The notes: a model not told the origin generated them from the letters alone. Shown: positions 1 through 8,688, numbered from the stretch's first letter. The stretch is DNA of 64,000 nucleotides from Chitinophaga sp. SYP-B3965 (GCF_009647655.1 NZ_WJFD01000002.1:310001-374000), one strand, 5' to 3'. Program-made: numbers and translations.

Positions 1-1
1 G

Positions 2-802
2 GAAACAAAGCAGGTTTCTAACCTCTTTTTTGCTGGTCAGATCAATGGAACAACCGGTTATGAAGAAGCAGCATGTCAGGGTTTGATGGCTGGTATCAAT
101 GCCCACCAGAAAGTAAAAGAGCTGGAACCATTGGTATTAAAACGTAGTGAAGCATACATCGGCGTGTTAATTGACGACCTTATTAATAAAGGAACAGACG
201 AACCATACCGCATGTTTACCTCCCGCGCAGAGTTCAGAACACTCCTCCGCCAGGACAATGCAGACCTTCGCCTCACAGAAAGAAGCTATAAACTGGGCCT
301 CGCCACAGAAGAAAGGATGCAGAAAACAAGAGAAAAACGCTCCGGTGTTGACCAGGTGAAAGCGATTTTGAAGGAATTACCACTGGATATGGAAGAGGCA
401 AACAGCTGGTTGGAAGAGAATGGATCTGCTCCATTGAAGGAAAAACAAAGAGCACATCAGATTTTATTACGCCCTGGATTGGATATTATGTCCATGAAAA
501 ACAACATCGCAAAGGTAGGAAACGCCCTCGCCGGATTCAGCAGGGAAGTTTTGGAGCAGGTAGAGATTCAGGTGAAGTACGATACTTACATCGAAAAAGA
601 AAATGAGCTGGTAAAAAGAATGAGTGAACTGGAAGATCTGATCATCCCCGATACTTTCGATTACACAAAACTCGTTTCTCTTTCCAACGAAGCACGTCAG
701 AAATTCAATAAAATAAAACCACGCACTTTAGGACAAGCTAGTCGGATCAGCGGAGTGAATCCAAGCGATGTACAAATTCTCATGGTGTACATGGGCAGAT
801 AA
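2..802 (+). CDS. mnmG: tRNA uridine-5-carboxymethylaminomethyl modification enzyme MnmG, 3' part
   Basis: The gene enters from the left edge; the open frame runs from base 2, so the N-terminal FAD-binding half lies outside. The visible 266 residues begin with the conserved FFAGQINGTTGYEEA block of MnmG/GidA and continue with the helical C-terminal part (EEPYRMFTSRAEFRTLLRQDNAD-type sequence, then a region ending in SRISGVNPSDVQIL). With MnmE this protein installs cmnm5U at the wobble base of certain tRNAs, using FAD, methylene-tetrahydrofolate and GTP; it acts in the cytosol. No mnmE or rsmG is seen downstream; a terminator follows directly. The family assignment is secure from the two conserved blocks. 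Confidence 0.95.
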   Translation, partial: ETKQVSNLFFAGQINGTTGYEEAACQGLMAGINAHQKVKELEPLVLKRSEAYIGVLIDDLINKGTDEPYRMFTSRAEFRTLLRQDNADLRLTERSYKLGLATEERMQKTREKRSGVDQVKAILKELPLDMEEANSWLEENGSAPLKEKQRAHQILLRPGLDIMSMKNNIAKVGNALAGFSREVLEQVEIQVKYDTYIEKENELVKRMSELEDLIIPDTFDYTKLVSLSNEARQKFNKIKPRTLGQASRISGVNPSDVQILMVYMGR

Positions 803-826
803 AAAAAGGAAACTAAAAATAGATAG

Positions 827-853
827 AAAAGCACCCAACCCGGGTGCTTTTTC
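827..853 (+). terminator. Rho-independent terminator after mnmG
   Basis: A perfect 10-bp stem (AAAAGCACCC / GGGTGCTTTT) with a 5-base loop is followed by TTC and sits 24 bases after the mnmG stop. Confidence 0.85.
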
Positions 854-1198
854 ATTTTCACCTCAAAAACGCATAACTAGTTGAAAATCAATAAAATAAA
901 AACATCCTCAAATTTCAACGATCTCAGCATGGGTAAAGTAGTAGTATCAAAATCGCCCAAAATCCAATAAAAGCCTTAAAAATGTGTTTTCTGAAGAATC
1001 AGGTAAAAACAGCTTTTACGAAGGTGAAAAAAACATAATTTTTCCACATCCAAGGCAACTACTGTGAATTGAAACACGTAAAAGATGAGGAAGTAATAAC
1101 AACGTCTAAACCTTATTAAAAAGATTCGGTAACTTATGGGAAGCAGAAGATTTCCAATTTTGGAAAATCTCTGAGTAAGTTAAGATAGTAACAAAACA
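854..1198. other. Gene-free stretch before the sigma-factor gene
   Basis: I find no credible reading frame, tRNA or consensus TAnnTTTG promoter in this AT-rich interval. The one structure is an imperfect inverted repeat at 1148-1170 (AGATTTCCA facing TGGAAAATCT), ending 28 bases before the GTG start of the sigma factor. It could be an operator or leader hairpin, but nothing else supports that. Confidence 0.5.
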
Positions 1199-1774
1199 GT
1201 GCAGGACATAGTAGATATCATCGAAGGTTGCCGCCAATGGAAACGTAGCAGCCAGGAGGCACTTTACCGGCAATTCTTCGGATATGCCATGGCTATCTGT
1301 TTGCGTTATGCTACCAACAAGGACGAGGCGATTGAAATTTTAAATGATGGGTTCTTGAAAATATTTAATCACATTCATACTTACGATACATCCCGACCTT
1401 TCAAAAGCTGGCTAAGTAAGATCATGGCCAATACGGCAATCGATCATTTGCGCAGCAGAAAGAGAATATCATTCTCAGAAGATATTACGCAAGCCTATGA
1501 TCTCGGGGTGTCTGATGATAAAGCACTGGATAAACTAGCCTATGAAGAATTACTCCGACTGGTACAAGAATTACCTCCAGCTTATAAAACTGTTTTTAAC
1601 CTGTACGTTATGGAAGGTTTCCAACACCAGGAAATTGCAGATATGTTAGGAATTTCTGAAGGTACCTCCAAGTCTAATTTATTCAAGGCAAAAAGAATAT
1701 TGAAAACGAAAATTGAAGAATTAACGTCTCAAAATAATGACACCGGCAAGATCGGTGCAACAATGCAAAAATGA
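1199..1774 (+). CDS. RNA polymerase ECF-type sigma factor
   Basis: A 191-residue group 4 (ECF) sigma-70 factor that would redirect RNA polymerase to a small regulon. Region 2 spans about residues 20-90 (AMAICLRYATNKDEAIEILNDGFLKIF, then FKSWLSKIMANTAIDHLRSRKR, which recognises the -10 element). Region 4 spans about 120-175 with the helix-turn-helix QHQEIADMLGISEGTSKSNL. The frame has a stop 18 bases upstream, so the GTG at 1199 is the first available start; no clear ribosome site precedes it. Its stop overlaps the next start by four bases (ATGA), so the two are translationally coupled. The coupled membrane protein is the likely anti-sigma or signal-transducing partner, which is inference from position. 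Confidence 0.9.
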   Translation: MQDIVDIIEGCRQWKRSSQEALYRQFFGYAMAICLRYATNKDEAIEILNDGFLKIFNHIHTYDTSRPFKSWLSKIMANTAIDHLRSRKRISFSEDITQAYDLGVSDDKALDKLAYEELLRLVQELPPAYKTVFNLYVMEGFQHQEIADMLGISEGTSKSNLFKAKRILKTKIEELTSQNNDTGKIGATMQK

Positions 1775-3099
1775 GTGAACAATTTGAAAATAGCATTCGT
1801 AAAAAACTGGAGGAAGCTGATGTTCCCTTCGATCCCGCCGCATGGGATGATATGAAAAAGCGGCTGGATGATTCGGATCGGCGCCGTCCCGTTTTTTGGT
1901 GGTGGACCAGTGGGTTCCTCCTACTCCTCCTTCTTGGTGGAGGCGGCTGGTGGTGGTATGCCCAATCGGATAAAACTACCGCACTGCAAAATGTACCGGT
2001 TGAAAAAACTGTCGCTGAAAATATAAACACGCCCAATACCAATCCAGGCAATGTAATATCAGCACCAGAAGAAAAAGTAAGCACACCCGGAAATACTGGC
2101 GTTGATAATTCCATCACACCGAAAAACTCCGCAAGGCAAAATTCTACAGTACAAAATCAGGTAACAAAAAGCTCCGCAAGGCAAAATGCTACCGTGCAAA
2201 ATCAGGCAACAAAAAATTCCGCCACGCCAAATTCAACCACGCAAAATCACACCATACAAAATCACACCACCCAAAATCACATAACACAACAAACAACAAC
2301 ACAACAACAAACAATAATAACAGAAACACCAATATCTAATAACGAGCCATCAAAGGCCACCACCTCAATACCATTTAACCAACTACAAAAAACTACTGAA
2401 CCGGTAAATGTGAATAACTCACCGGTAATAGAAAAAACAGATAAACCAGCGCAACAAATACCAGACACTACCGCCAACACCTATACGAATGTGGATAAAC
2501 CTAAAGATTCCACAGTTCCTAAAAAGAAAAAGAGAGGTTTCGAAGGTGGCATCACCCTCGGCCCGGATTATAACATCGCTTCTTCTTTCGAAAGAGGGAA
2601 AATCGGTTACGGTGCTGGATTATTATTGCGCTACCATGTTAATAACCGGTTGAATATCAGCGTGGGCGCTATTTACACCAAAAAAGTATATGGTGCTGCA
2701 GCCAAAGATTATACATTCCCCTACCCCACCAATTATGTAAAAATTGATGCGAACTGTGATGTACTCGATGTTCCGCTCAATGTGCATTATACTTTCCTGG
2801 ATCAACCGAAAGGTTCCTGGAGTGCAATGGCGGGGGCATCTACTTATTTAATGCTGAAAGAAAAGTATGATTATTATTGGGCCAACAATAATAAACGCAC
2901 GAGAGAATTCAGCAATCAAAATCAACATTATTTTTCAGTGCTCAATCTCGGAGTAACCTACGAAAGAAAAACAGCGGGCAGATTGAAATGGGCATTACAA
3001 CCCTACGTGAAAGTTCCCCTGAACGGAGTAGGTGAAGGAAAAGTAAAACTGAATTCAGCCGGCGTATCACTCCAGCTGATCTTAGGCAAAAAAGATTAA
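1771..3099 (+). CDS. Sigma-factor-coupled envelope protein: cytosolic tail, one TM helix, Asn/Thr/Gln stalk, outer-membrane barrel
   Basis: The 442-residue product has four parts. Residues 1-45 are a charged cytosolic tail (FDPAAWDDMKKRLDD). One hydrophobic helix lies at about 47-65, flanked by tryptophans. Residues about 70-245 are a low-complexity Asn/Thr/Gln/Ser stalk with 15-residue repeats. Residues about 250-442 resemble an outer-membrane beta-barrel of the PF13568 kind (GFEGGITLGPDYNIAS, ending in VSLQLILGKKD). Because it is translationally coupled to the ECF sigma factor, the tail may bind sigma and the barrel may sense the envelope; that role is inferred. The family appears common in Chitinophagaceae but I know of no established function. 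It converges on the hemJ-like gene with only 5 bases between stops. Confidence 0.75.
   Translation: MSEQFENSIRKKLEEADVPFDPAAWDDMKKRLDDSDRRRPVFWWWTSGFLLLLLLGGGGWWWYAQSDKTTALQNVPVEKTVAENINTPNTNPGNVISAPEEKVSTPGNTGVDNSITPKNSARQNSTVQNQVTKSSARQNATVQNQATKNSATPNSTTQNHTIQNHTTQNHITQQTTTQQQTIITETPISNNEPSKATTSIPFNQLQKTTEPVNVNNSPVIEKTDKPAQQIPDTTANTYTNVDKPKDSTVPKKKKRGFEGGITLGPDYNIASSFERGKIGYGAGLLLRYHVNNRLNISVGAIYTKKVYGAAAKDYTFPYPTNYVKIDANCDVLDVPLNVHYTFLDQPKGSWSAMAGASTYLMLKEKYDYYWANNNKRTREFSNQNQHYFSVLNLGVTYERKTAGRLKWALQPYVKVPLNGVGEGKVKLNSAGVSLQLILGKKD
2127..2330 (+). repeat. In-frame 45-bp and 15-bp tandem repeats coding the stalk
   Basis: Two near-identical 45-bp units (2127-2171 and 2172-2216, both starting CTCCGCAAGGCAAAAT) are followed by a partial third unit, then by short 15-bp units of the CACACCATACAAAAT type. 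All periods are multiples of three, so copy-number change would lengthen or shorten the stalk without shifting the frame. Confidence 0.8.
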
Positions 3100-3104
3100 A
3101 AGAT

Positions 3105-3638
3105 TTATTTTTCCGAGCGGGTACGGATCTTTTTATAAACACGTATCGCAATAAGCAGCACCAGTGTGAAAGCGGTAAGGCCAACTAAGGCCCAGGCCAA
3201 ACTCAGCAAGCTTTTCAGCACAACAAGAAAAACGATGGCCACTAAAAAAATGGTAGCCACTTCGTTCCATATTCTTAGCTGTGTGGAAGTGTAACGGAAT
3301 TGATCTTTCATCAACCCCTTAAAAATGCCGTGTAATATAAAATGATAAATATAGAGTCCTAATACAAAAGCAAGTTTTACCCACAACCAGCCGGGGATCC
3401 CTCCCAGCATAATAACCATCCATGGCCCGAAGATAAGTGTGAGCACAGCAGAGGGCCAGGTGATCCCAAACCACAACCGCTTCATCATGATCTTATATTG
3501 TTCCTGCAAAATACTGCGGCGCGGTTCTTCAGCAGATTGTGCTTCCGTATGATAAACAAACAATCGCACAATGTAAAAAAGCCCGGCAAACCAGGTGACT
3601 ACAAAAATGATATGAAGCGCTTTGATGTATAAATACAT
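3105..3638 (-). CDS. hemJ: HemJ-like protoporphyrinogen IX oxidase (CopD/UPF0093 type)
   Basis: A 177-residue integral membrane protein with four predicted helices. The N-terminus MYLYIKALHIIFVVTWFAGL carries the conserved histidine of HemJ, and RLWFGITWPSAVLTLIFG matches the second conserved block. HemJ proteins oxidise protoporphyrinogen IX to protoporphyrin IX in haem synthesis in bacteria that lack HemG/HemY; many annotations call the family CopD-like. I chose the ATG at 3638 because the family begins at MxxYIKALHI; a longer frame to 3740 adds a non-homologous extension that runs into the next gene. No other haem gene is adjacent. Confidence 0.75.
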   Translation of the reverse strand: MYLYIKALHIIFVVTWFAGLFYIVRLFVYHTEAQSAEEPRRSILQEQYKIMMKRLWFGITWPSAVLTLIFGPWMVIMLGGIPGWLWVKLAFVLGLYIYHFILHGIFKGLMKDQFRYTSTQLRIWNEVATIFLVAIVFLVVLKSLLSLAWALVGLTAFTLVLLIAIRVYKKIRTRSEK

Positions 3639-3649
3639 ATCCTGTAAAA

Positions 3650-4591
3650 TTAAGGAAGATTGCGGGAAACATACCGATGTAATAAAAGATGCATCACCAC
3701 GCCCACACACAAATTCGCCACACACCAGAACGTCATCCAACTATTCTCCAGGTAAAAATTCGCCCCAAAGAACCAGCAGGTAAAATAAACGTGGAACCAA
3801 CCTGGCACTAACCAGGTTACCAAAGGTAAGCGCCCAACAGCAACCTTAACCCGCTTCCTAAACCCAACAATAGCCAAAGAAGAAAAAATGATCAGCAAAG
3901 CAACAAACCGATGCATGCTCGTAACACCAAAAGTTTTCAACCAGTCGGACAATGGGAATAAAGAAATATACAACGCAACTTGAGAAATAAGAATAGAAAG
4001 CAACGGAATAGAAATACGCCAGGCCGTGAATTTCGTCCAGCGACTTTTTTCCAGCAACCGCGCAAACACAGAATAATAAAACACTACCAGCAGCCAGCCA
4101 TAAAAATTACCATAAGGAATTCCGAACCATTGCCCTGTTAAAGAATCAGCCACAGTGGTACGGCCTTCCCAATCCCAATGCCACATGTGCAAACGATAAG
4201 CCACCACATCCATACTCAGGTCAATATTGATAGCAAGTAAAGTATCTATCGCTGCCGCGGCCCAAAGCGGAACTCCCAAAGCATCCGTGATCAACCGTGC
4301 AGTGTACATGATCACGGCCCAACCCATACCAATGCATAAAGGAATATCATTGGGCGCAGTACCAAACATCACCATAAATTTTCCATACACATAAGCCCCG
4401 CTGCTGGATACATTCACAAACTCCAGTAACAGCCCGAAACCCAGGCCACCCAAGAGATACGCCATACTGCCCGGACCTTTTTTCCACGCATGCCAGCAAC
4501 ATAACACGAACAAAATGTACATGCAGATTTCCGTAAGAGGATAGCAAAAACCTGGGGGATAACCATAGGGCATTCCGCGAAAAGGAAGCAT
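3650..4591 (-). CDS. Carotenoid biosynthesis protein (CruF/DUF422-like membrane protein)
   Basis: A 313-residue polytopic membrane protein with about eight hydrophobic segments. Residues roughly 60-190 (LLLEFVNVSSSGAYVYG, IDLSMDVVAYRLHMWHWD, WFGIPYGNFYGWLLVVFYYS) resemble the PF04240 family, which includes CruF, the C-1',2' hydratase of carotenoid end groups. The acidic and aromatic residues EFVN, DLSMD and WFGIPYGNF are the recognisable pieces. No phytoene synthase or desaturase lies in the window, so a link to carotenoids rests on family resemblance only. It starts 11 bases after the stop of the permease gene upstream, so the two may be cotranscribed. Confidence 0.5.
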   Translation of the reverse strand: MLPFRGMPYGYPPGFCYPLTEICMYILFVLCCWHAWKKGPGSMAYLLGGLGFGLLLEFVNVSSSGAYVYGKFMVMFGTAPNDIPLCIGMGWAVIMYTARLITDALGVPLWAAAAIDTLLAINIDLSMDVVAYRLHMWHWDWEGRTTVADSLTGQWFGIPYGNFYGWLLVVFYYSVFARLLEKSRWTKFTAWRISIPLLSILISQVALYISLFPLSDWLKTFGVTSMHRFVALLIIFSSLAIVGFRKRVKVAVGRLPLVTWLVPGWFHVYFTCWFFGANFYLENSWMTFWCVANLCVGVVMHLLLHRYVSRNLP

Positions 4592-4602
4592 AGTGATACT
4601 GT

Positions 4603-5904
4603 TTATAATTGTTCTTTATCCATGTATGAATTCTTTCGGCTGTCCTTTGCCGTGATATACACAAGCAGCGACACAAAGATACAACCCGTTACATACCAGT
4701 AATACCAGGACTCATGGCCGATGTTCTTAAAATAAAGTGCAAGATATTCTGCCGTTCCACCAAAGATAGCTACCGTTAACGCATATGGCAAACCAACACC
4801 CAACGCCCGAACCTCCGCCGGAAATAATTCCGCTTTCACCACTGCATTAATAGATGTGTAACCACTCACAATTAACAACGCCATCAGGATGAGAAAGAAA
4901 GCAGACCATGCCGAAGTCGTTTCACTCACCGCCGTAAGAATGGGTACCGTCAATAATGAACCAAGTACGCCAAACCCTATCAGCAAAGGTTTCCGGCCGA
5001 TCTTATCTGATAGCCAGCCAAATGCCGGTTGCAGACAGGCATATATTAACATCAAAGAAAAAGAGATCATGGTAGAATGTTCCTTGGATAACTTCACCGT
5101 ATTCACCAGGAACTTTTGCATGTAAGTAGTATAAGTATAAAAAGCGATCGTTCCTCCTAGAGTAAGTCCCACAACCGTCAACACCGCCTGCGGATGTTTT
5201 TTCAGCAACACCATAACAGAACCGCGCTCTTTCTTTTTATCATGCAGATCTACAGATTCATGCATATTACGGCGTAGGTACAAAGCCACCAATGCCAGAA
5301 GGGCACCGATCACAAAAGGAATTCGCCAGCCCCATTCACTCAGCTGTGCGGGAGTAAGAAAAACTTTCTGCAGCAACAACTGAATACCCAGCGCAAATAA
5401 CTGACCACCAATTAAAGTAACATATTGAAAGCTGGAAAAGAATCCTCGCCTGTCAGACGAAGCCACTTCACTCAGATAAGTAGCGGAAGTTCCATATTCA
5501 CCACCTACACTCAACCCCTGTAAAAGCCTTGCCAGCAAAAGAAGTACCGGTGCCGCCAAACCAATGGATTGATAAGATGGCGTGAGTGCAATCATCATAG
5601 AACCAAAAGACATCAGCAAAACCGATAAGGTCATCGATGCTTTCCTCCCCTGTTTATCAGCAATGCTGCCAAACAGCCAGCCACCAATTGGCCGCATAAG
5701 AAAACCCACTGCAAAAATAGCTGCCGTATTCAGCAACTGTACGGTAGGATTCCCCGCCGGAAAAAACACCGGCGCAAAATAAATAGCAAAGGCGGCATAG
5801 GCATACCAATCGTACCACTCAACCAGGTTGCCAATAGAACCAGTAAAAATTGCCTTCAATCGCCAGGCGGTAGAAGCATTCCGGGGAAGCGGGTTTTTGG
5901 ACAT
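4603..5904 (-). CDS. MFS transporter, metabolite:H+ symporter family (KgtP/ProP-like)
   Basis: A 433-residue, 12-helix major facilitator protein of the MHS family, which imports 2-oxoglutarate, citrate, proline or betaine with protons. The N-terminus GSIGNLVEWYDWYAYAAFAIYFAPVFFP and the loop GWLFGSIADKQGRKASM are family signatures, as is LLQGLSVGGEYGTSATYLSEVA after helix 4; a second DKIGRKPLL loop lies between helices 8 and 9. The substrate cannot be read from sequence; overall it looks closest to the alpha-ketoglutarate permease group. A -7 promoter element lies just before the ATG, suggesting a very short or absent leader. Confidence 0.85.
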   Translation of the reverse strand: MSKNPLPRNASTAWRLKAIFTGSIGNLVEWYDWYAYAAFAIYFAPVFFPAGNPTVQLLNTAAIFAVGFLMRPIGGWLFGSIADKQGRKASMTLSVLLMSFGSMMIALTPSYQSIGLAAPVLLLLARLLQGLSVGGEYGTSATYLSEVASSDRRGFFSSFQYVTLIGGQLFALGIQLLLQKVFLTPAQLSEWGWRIPFVIGALLALVALYLRRNMHESVDLHDKKKERGSVMVLLKKHPQAVLTVVGLTLGGTIAFYTYTTYMQKFLVNTVKLSKEHSTMISFSLMLIYACLQPAFGWLSDKIGRKPLLIGFGVLGSLLTVPILTAVSETTSAWSAFFLILMALLIVSGYTSINAVVKAELFPAEVRALGVGLPYALTVAIFGGTAEYLALYFKNIGHESWYYWYVTGCIFVSLLVYITAKDSRKNSYMDKEQL

Positions 5905-5908
5905 AGTT

Positions 5909-5940
5909 CAAAAATAATTATTTTAGAGGGATGAAAACAA
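5909..5940 (-). promoter_or_regulatory. Bacteroidota-type promoter of the MHS permease
   Basis: Read on the minus strand, TATTTTTG (5909-5916) fits TAnnTTTG, with a TTG 21 bases upstream at 5938-5940. Only 4 bases separate the element from the ATG at 5904, so transcription may start at or next to the start codon. Confidence 0.45.
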
Positions 5941-6152
5941 GGAAACTAAAAACCTGTATCAGCTTATTCCGCAAAGAATTAAAAAAAATGGAAGAGCGCG
6001 TAACCGAGCAACAAAAACCGCTTCTCGAAAAAGCAGAAAAATTGCAGGAGCTGATGGACAAAATGGAAAAACTTTGGAAGATCCCCGTAGACTACAACGA
6101 ACTGATAGCCTTATCAAAACTCCCACTCCACCGGCAATCCCATAAACTTTGA
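5931..6152 (+). CDS. Small coiled-coil protein of unknown function
   Basis: A 73-residue, highly charged frame (about one third Lys/Glu) with leucines at heptad-like spacing (PLLEKAEKLQELMDKMEKLWKI), so it should form a coiled coil. I do not recognise a family. It is divergent from the permease gene and its last 39 bases overlap the 3' end of the convergent winged-helix gene. A purine-rich AGAGGG precedes the ATG. Its amino-acid pattern looks like real protein rather than a chance frame, but overlap and size leave doubt. Confidence 0.5.
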   Translation: MKTRKLKTCISLFRKELKKMEERVTEQQKPLLEKAEKLQELMDKMEKLWKIPVDYNELIALSKLPLHRQSHKL

Positions 6153-7184
6153 AAATGGCTTGGATGCCTTAACCATGGCCTGCTGACGGGCATCGCTAAA
6201 TGGCTGGAAAGGAACACTTTCCATTTGCAGCACATTCTTTTTCACCGTACGTTTCCAGGTCCCTTCTATCCTTCCGTTCACAACAATGGTAGGACTAAAT
6301 ATCCCATTCAAAGGCAGTAATTTTTTCAACCGCTCTTCATCCACGATCAGTGTCCTGTCTGCATAACCAATAAAATATTCATCAAACCCCGGCAGCAAAA
6401 ACACACCTGAAGTATTTTTAAATGAACCAGGAACATCCGGCATCCAATATTCCATATCATTAAAAGTGATCTTAGAAAGCGAAGAAGTTACAGACAATAA
6501 CCCCGCTCTTGCATCCCCCAACGTCAACCCGGCCCATGAAGCAAAATCCTGCACCGTAGCCGGACCATGCCCTGTAAAATATCGAAGCGCTAATTTCGCC
6601 CGCGCTTCTTCTGCAGAAATACCAGAAGAAGATGGCGCCCAACTATCCAGCAACTCATAGGTAAATTCCTTACCCCGCCTGGCCCCGCAGCAGATCACCT
6701 GATCCAGCGCAGCGCGGCTAAGAAAATGATTCATCCTTTCATTGGTAACAGCAACACCATTTTTCACCAGCAAAACTTCCAGTTCCTTACGGGTCAAGGA
6801 AGAAGAAGCTAAAGCCTTCTCAAAAATGGTATTGCTTTTCGCCACCACCGCATCGTCCAATTCCAATTGTTTATAACGCCCGGCATATTTAGAAACAATG
6901 CGTGGTCTCACAAACGCAGCGATCCATCGAACATCAGCCGGCGAAACAAAATGTAAAGTTCCGCGGATGGTGGTAGTACGCACAATTAAACGAGAGAGGA
7001 TAGCCTGTTCAATATCCGCATCTGTAGTTCCCGGTAAACGCAGGCCAATAGACCATTTCGCTCCTGCATAATCCTGTGCCTGCATAGCACAGAGATGCGA
7101 AACCACATCAACAACAGAAGTTGCCGTTGTTTGAGAAAGCAGCTGATGGTGTAAGCGGAGATGAATAAGGTCCCGGGCTGTCAT
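6114..7184 (-). CDS. Winged-helix DNA-binding domain protein (AlkX/YcaQ, HTH_42 family)
   Basis: A 356-residue protein of the PF06224 family. Recognisable blocks are VSHLCAMQAQDYAGAKWSIGLR near residue 30, IVRTTTIRGTLHFVSPADVRW near 90, FTGHGPATVQDFASWAGLT near 200, and FLLPGFDEYFIGYADR with the following IVVNGRIEGTWKR near 270-320. Relatives include YcaQ/AlkX proteins that bind DNA with crosslinks or alkyl lesions, and others of unknown role, so a DNA-repair link is only suggested. The gene stands alone, with its own promoter whose -7 element is 5 bases from the ATG. Confidence 0.85.
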   Translation of the reverse strand: MTARDLIHLRLHHQLLSQTTATSVVDVVSHLCAMQAQDYAGAKWSIGLRLPGTTDADIEQAILSRLIVRTTTIRGTLHFVSPADVRWIAAFVRPRIVSKYAGRYKQLELDDAVVAKSNTIFEKALASSSLTRKELEVLLVKNGVAVTNERMNHFLSRAALDQVICCGARRGKEFTYELLDSWAPSSSGISAEEARAKLALRYFTGHGPATVQDFASWAGLTLGDARAGLLSVTSSLSKITFNDMEYWMPDVPGSFKNTSGVFLLPGFDEYFIGYADRTLIVDEERLKKLLPLNGIFSPTIVVNGRIEGTWKRTVKKNVLQMESVPFQPFSDARQQAMVKASKPFSKFMGLPVEWEF

Positions 7185-7189
7185 GAACC

Positions 7190-7220
7190 CAAATATAAAG
7201 AAAATGGGCTGTCCCGAAAA
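7190..7220 (-). promoter_or_regulatory. Promoter of the winged-helix gene, abutting its ATG
   Basis: On the minus strand TATATTTG (7190-7197) matches TAnnTTTG exactly and TTTT lies 19 bases upstream (7217-7220). The ATG ends at 7184, so the predicted start site falls on or beside it. Confidence 0.5.
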
Positions 7221-7260
7221 TCTTCAGAACAACCCACTTATATCTGTCCGCCAAATAAAA

Positions 7261-8670
7261 CTAATCTAATGCATAAGGGAAACGCTGCGGCCTAGTGAGC
7301 ATCGCATTTGCTTCATCATCATTTTTAAATACTTCCTTGATCGGATCCCAGTATAATTTACGTTTCAATTTCATACCCGCATGATTCAACAGGCAAACCG
7401 TACACGCACGATGCCCTACTTCAATTGGAGCCAGTGGCGGATTCCTGCTGATAACAGATTCCAGCCAGTTACCATGATGGTCCTTACTGTCTATCAAATG
7501 AATTTCATTCGGTCCAATTACAGAAGACAAGATCTTCGGATCACTGGCATCCAATGCTTTACTGTTCTTGGCAGCAGAAGCAGGATCATTGGCCGTAGCA
7601 GAATAATTGCCGCGGGAAACAAAGATCCATCCTTCAGATCCCATGAATTTCACTCCGTTAGGATAACTATCGCTGGCCAACACTTTCACACCATTGGCAT
7701 ACAGGTTCTCAGATTTGAAAGGCCCGTGTACATTCCATAAATTTCCGGCCGGCGGAAATTCAGCGCTGGCCATAATTTCAATAGGTCCGGTATATTCAGT
7801 ACCCATTCCCCAGTTCACAATATCAAAATGATGCGCACCCCATCCTGTGATCATGCCCGCACCAAATTGTTCACAACGCAACCATCCCGGCCTGGAAAAA
7901 CCAGAAGTAGGATGTACACGTTTCAATGTATAAGGAACGTAAGGCGTTTCGCCCAGCCACTTTTCATAATTCAATCCATCCGGAATAGGCATGTCTGTTT
8001 CAACCGTACTTTCCTTAGGATCATCGATCGGCAAACCAACATAGATAGTATGCAGTTTACCAATGCGCCCGTTACGTACTAACTCACAGGCTTTTTTGAA
8101 TTGTGGCATAGAACGTTGCTGGCTGCCTATTTGCAGGATGCGGCCAGACTTATGTACTTCATTGCTCAATAATCTTCCTTCCGAAATAGTGAGTGAAGCA
8201 GGCTTTTGCATATATACATCCTTACCCGCACGCACTGCATGAATAGCTGGTAACACATGCCAGTGGTCAGGTGTACTGATGGTCACCGCATCAATGTCTT
8301 TATTATTTAAAAGATCACGGTAGTCGTCATACATTTTAACCGCATCAGAAGCCTGACCCGTTTTCTTTGTATAATAATCGTCCACTAATTTCTTTGCAGA
8401 CGCAAGCCTGTTCTTATCCAGATCACAAACCGCAATAATGCGGGCCGCGTCATGTTTCCAAACACCGGGCATATCATGTTCCCGGGAAATACGTCCGTTG
8501 CCGATACATCCAACATTAATGCGGTTGCTGGGAGCCAGAGGGCCACTCACTACATGTGCGGGAACAATGGTAGGGAAGTTGGTTAACGCTAAAGTACCAA
8601 CAGCGCCCTTGAGAGAATTTTTAAGGAACTTCCTCCTGGAGGATTCCTTTTCCGGGTTCTTTTTGTTCAT
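7261..8670 (-). CDS. Tat-exported Gfo/Idh/MocA family oxidoreductase
   Basis: A 469-residue NAD(P)-dependent sugar oxidoreductase. A twin-arginine signal (SRRKFLKNSLKGAVGTLAL) sends it folded to the periplasm, where it would keep a tightly bound cofactor. The Rossmann domain follows (NVGCIGNGRISREHDMPG, then AVCDLDKNR), with TPDHWHV and the MQKP variant of the EKP lysine motif near residues 155-180. The C-terminal half includes GWGAHHFDIVNWG, typical of the family. It is the last gene of a four-gene minus-strand operon, 18 bases after the SDR. The substrate is not readable; glycoside or sugar oxidation is the usual role of such proteins in Bacteroidota. Confidence 0.9.
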   Translation of the reverse strand: MNKKNPEKESSRRKFLKNSLKGAVGTLALTNFPTIVPAHVVSGPLAPSNRINVGCIGNGRISREHDMPGVWKHDAARIIAVCDLDKNRLASAKKLVDDYYTKKTGQASDAVKMYDDYRDLLNNKDIDAVTISTPDHWHVLPAIHAVRAGKDVYMQKPASLTISEGRLLSNEVHKSGRILQIGSQQRSMPQFKKACELVRNGRIGKLHTIYVGLPIDDPKESTVETDMPIPDGLNYEKWLGETPYVPYTLKRVHPTSGFSRPGWLRCEQFGAGMITGWGAHHFDIVNWGMGTEYTGPIEIMASAEFPPAGNLWNVHGPFKSENLYANGVKVLASDSYPNGVKFMGSEGWIFVSRGNYSATANDPASAAKNSKALDASDPKILSSVIGPNEIHLIDSKDHHGNWLESVISRNPPLAPIEVGHRACTVCLLNHAGMKLKRKLYWDPIKEVFKNDDEANAMLTRPQRFPYALD

Positions 8671-8688
8671 GTGGAATTTTTTATCGAT

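Noticed and set aside
3639-3740. N-terminal extension of the HemJ-like frame
   Set aside because: Extra 34 residues are unlike the family and overlap the neighbouring gene; the family starts at the ATG at 3638.
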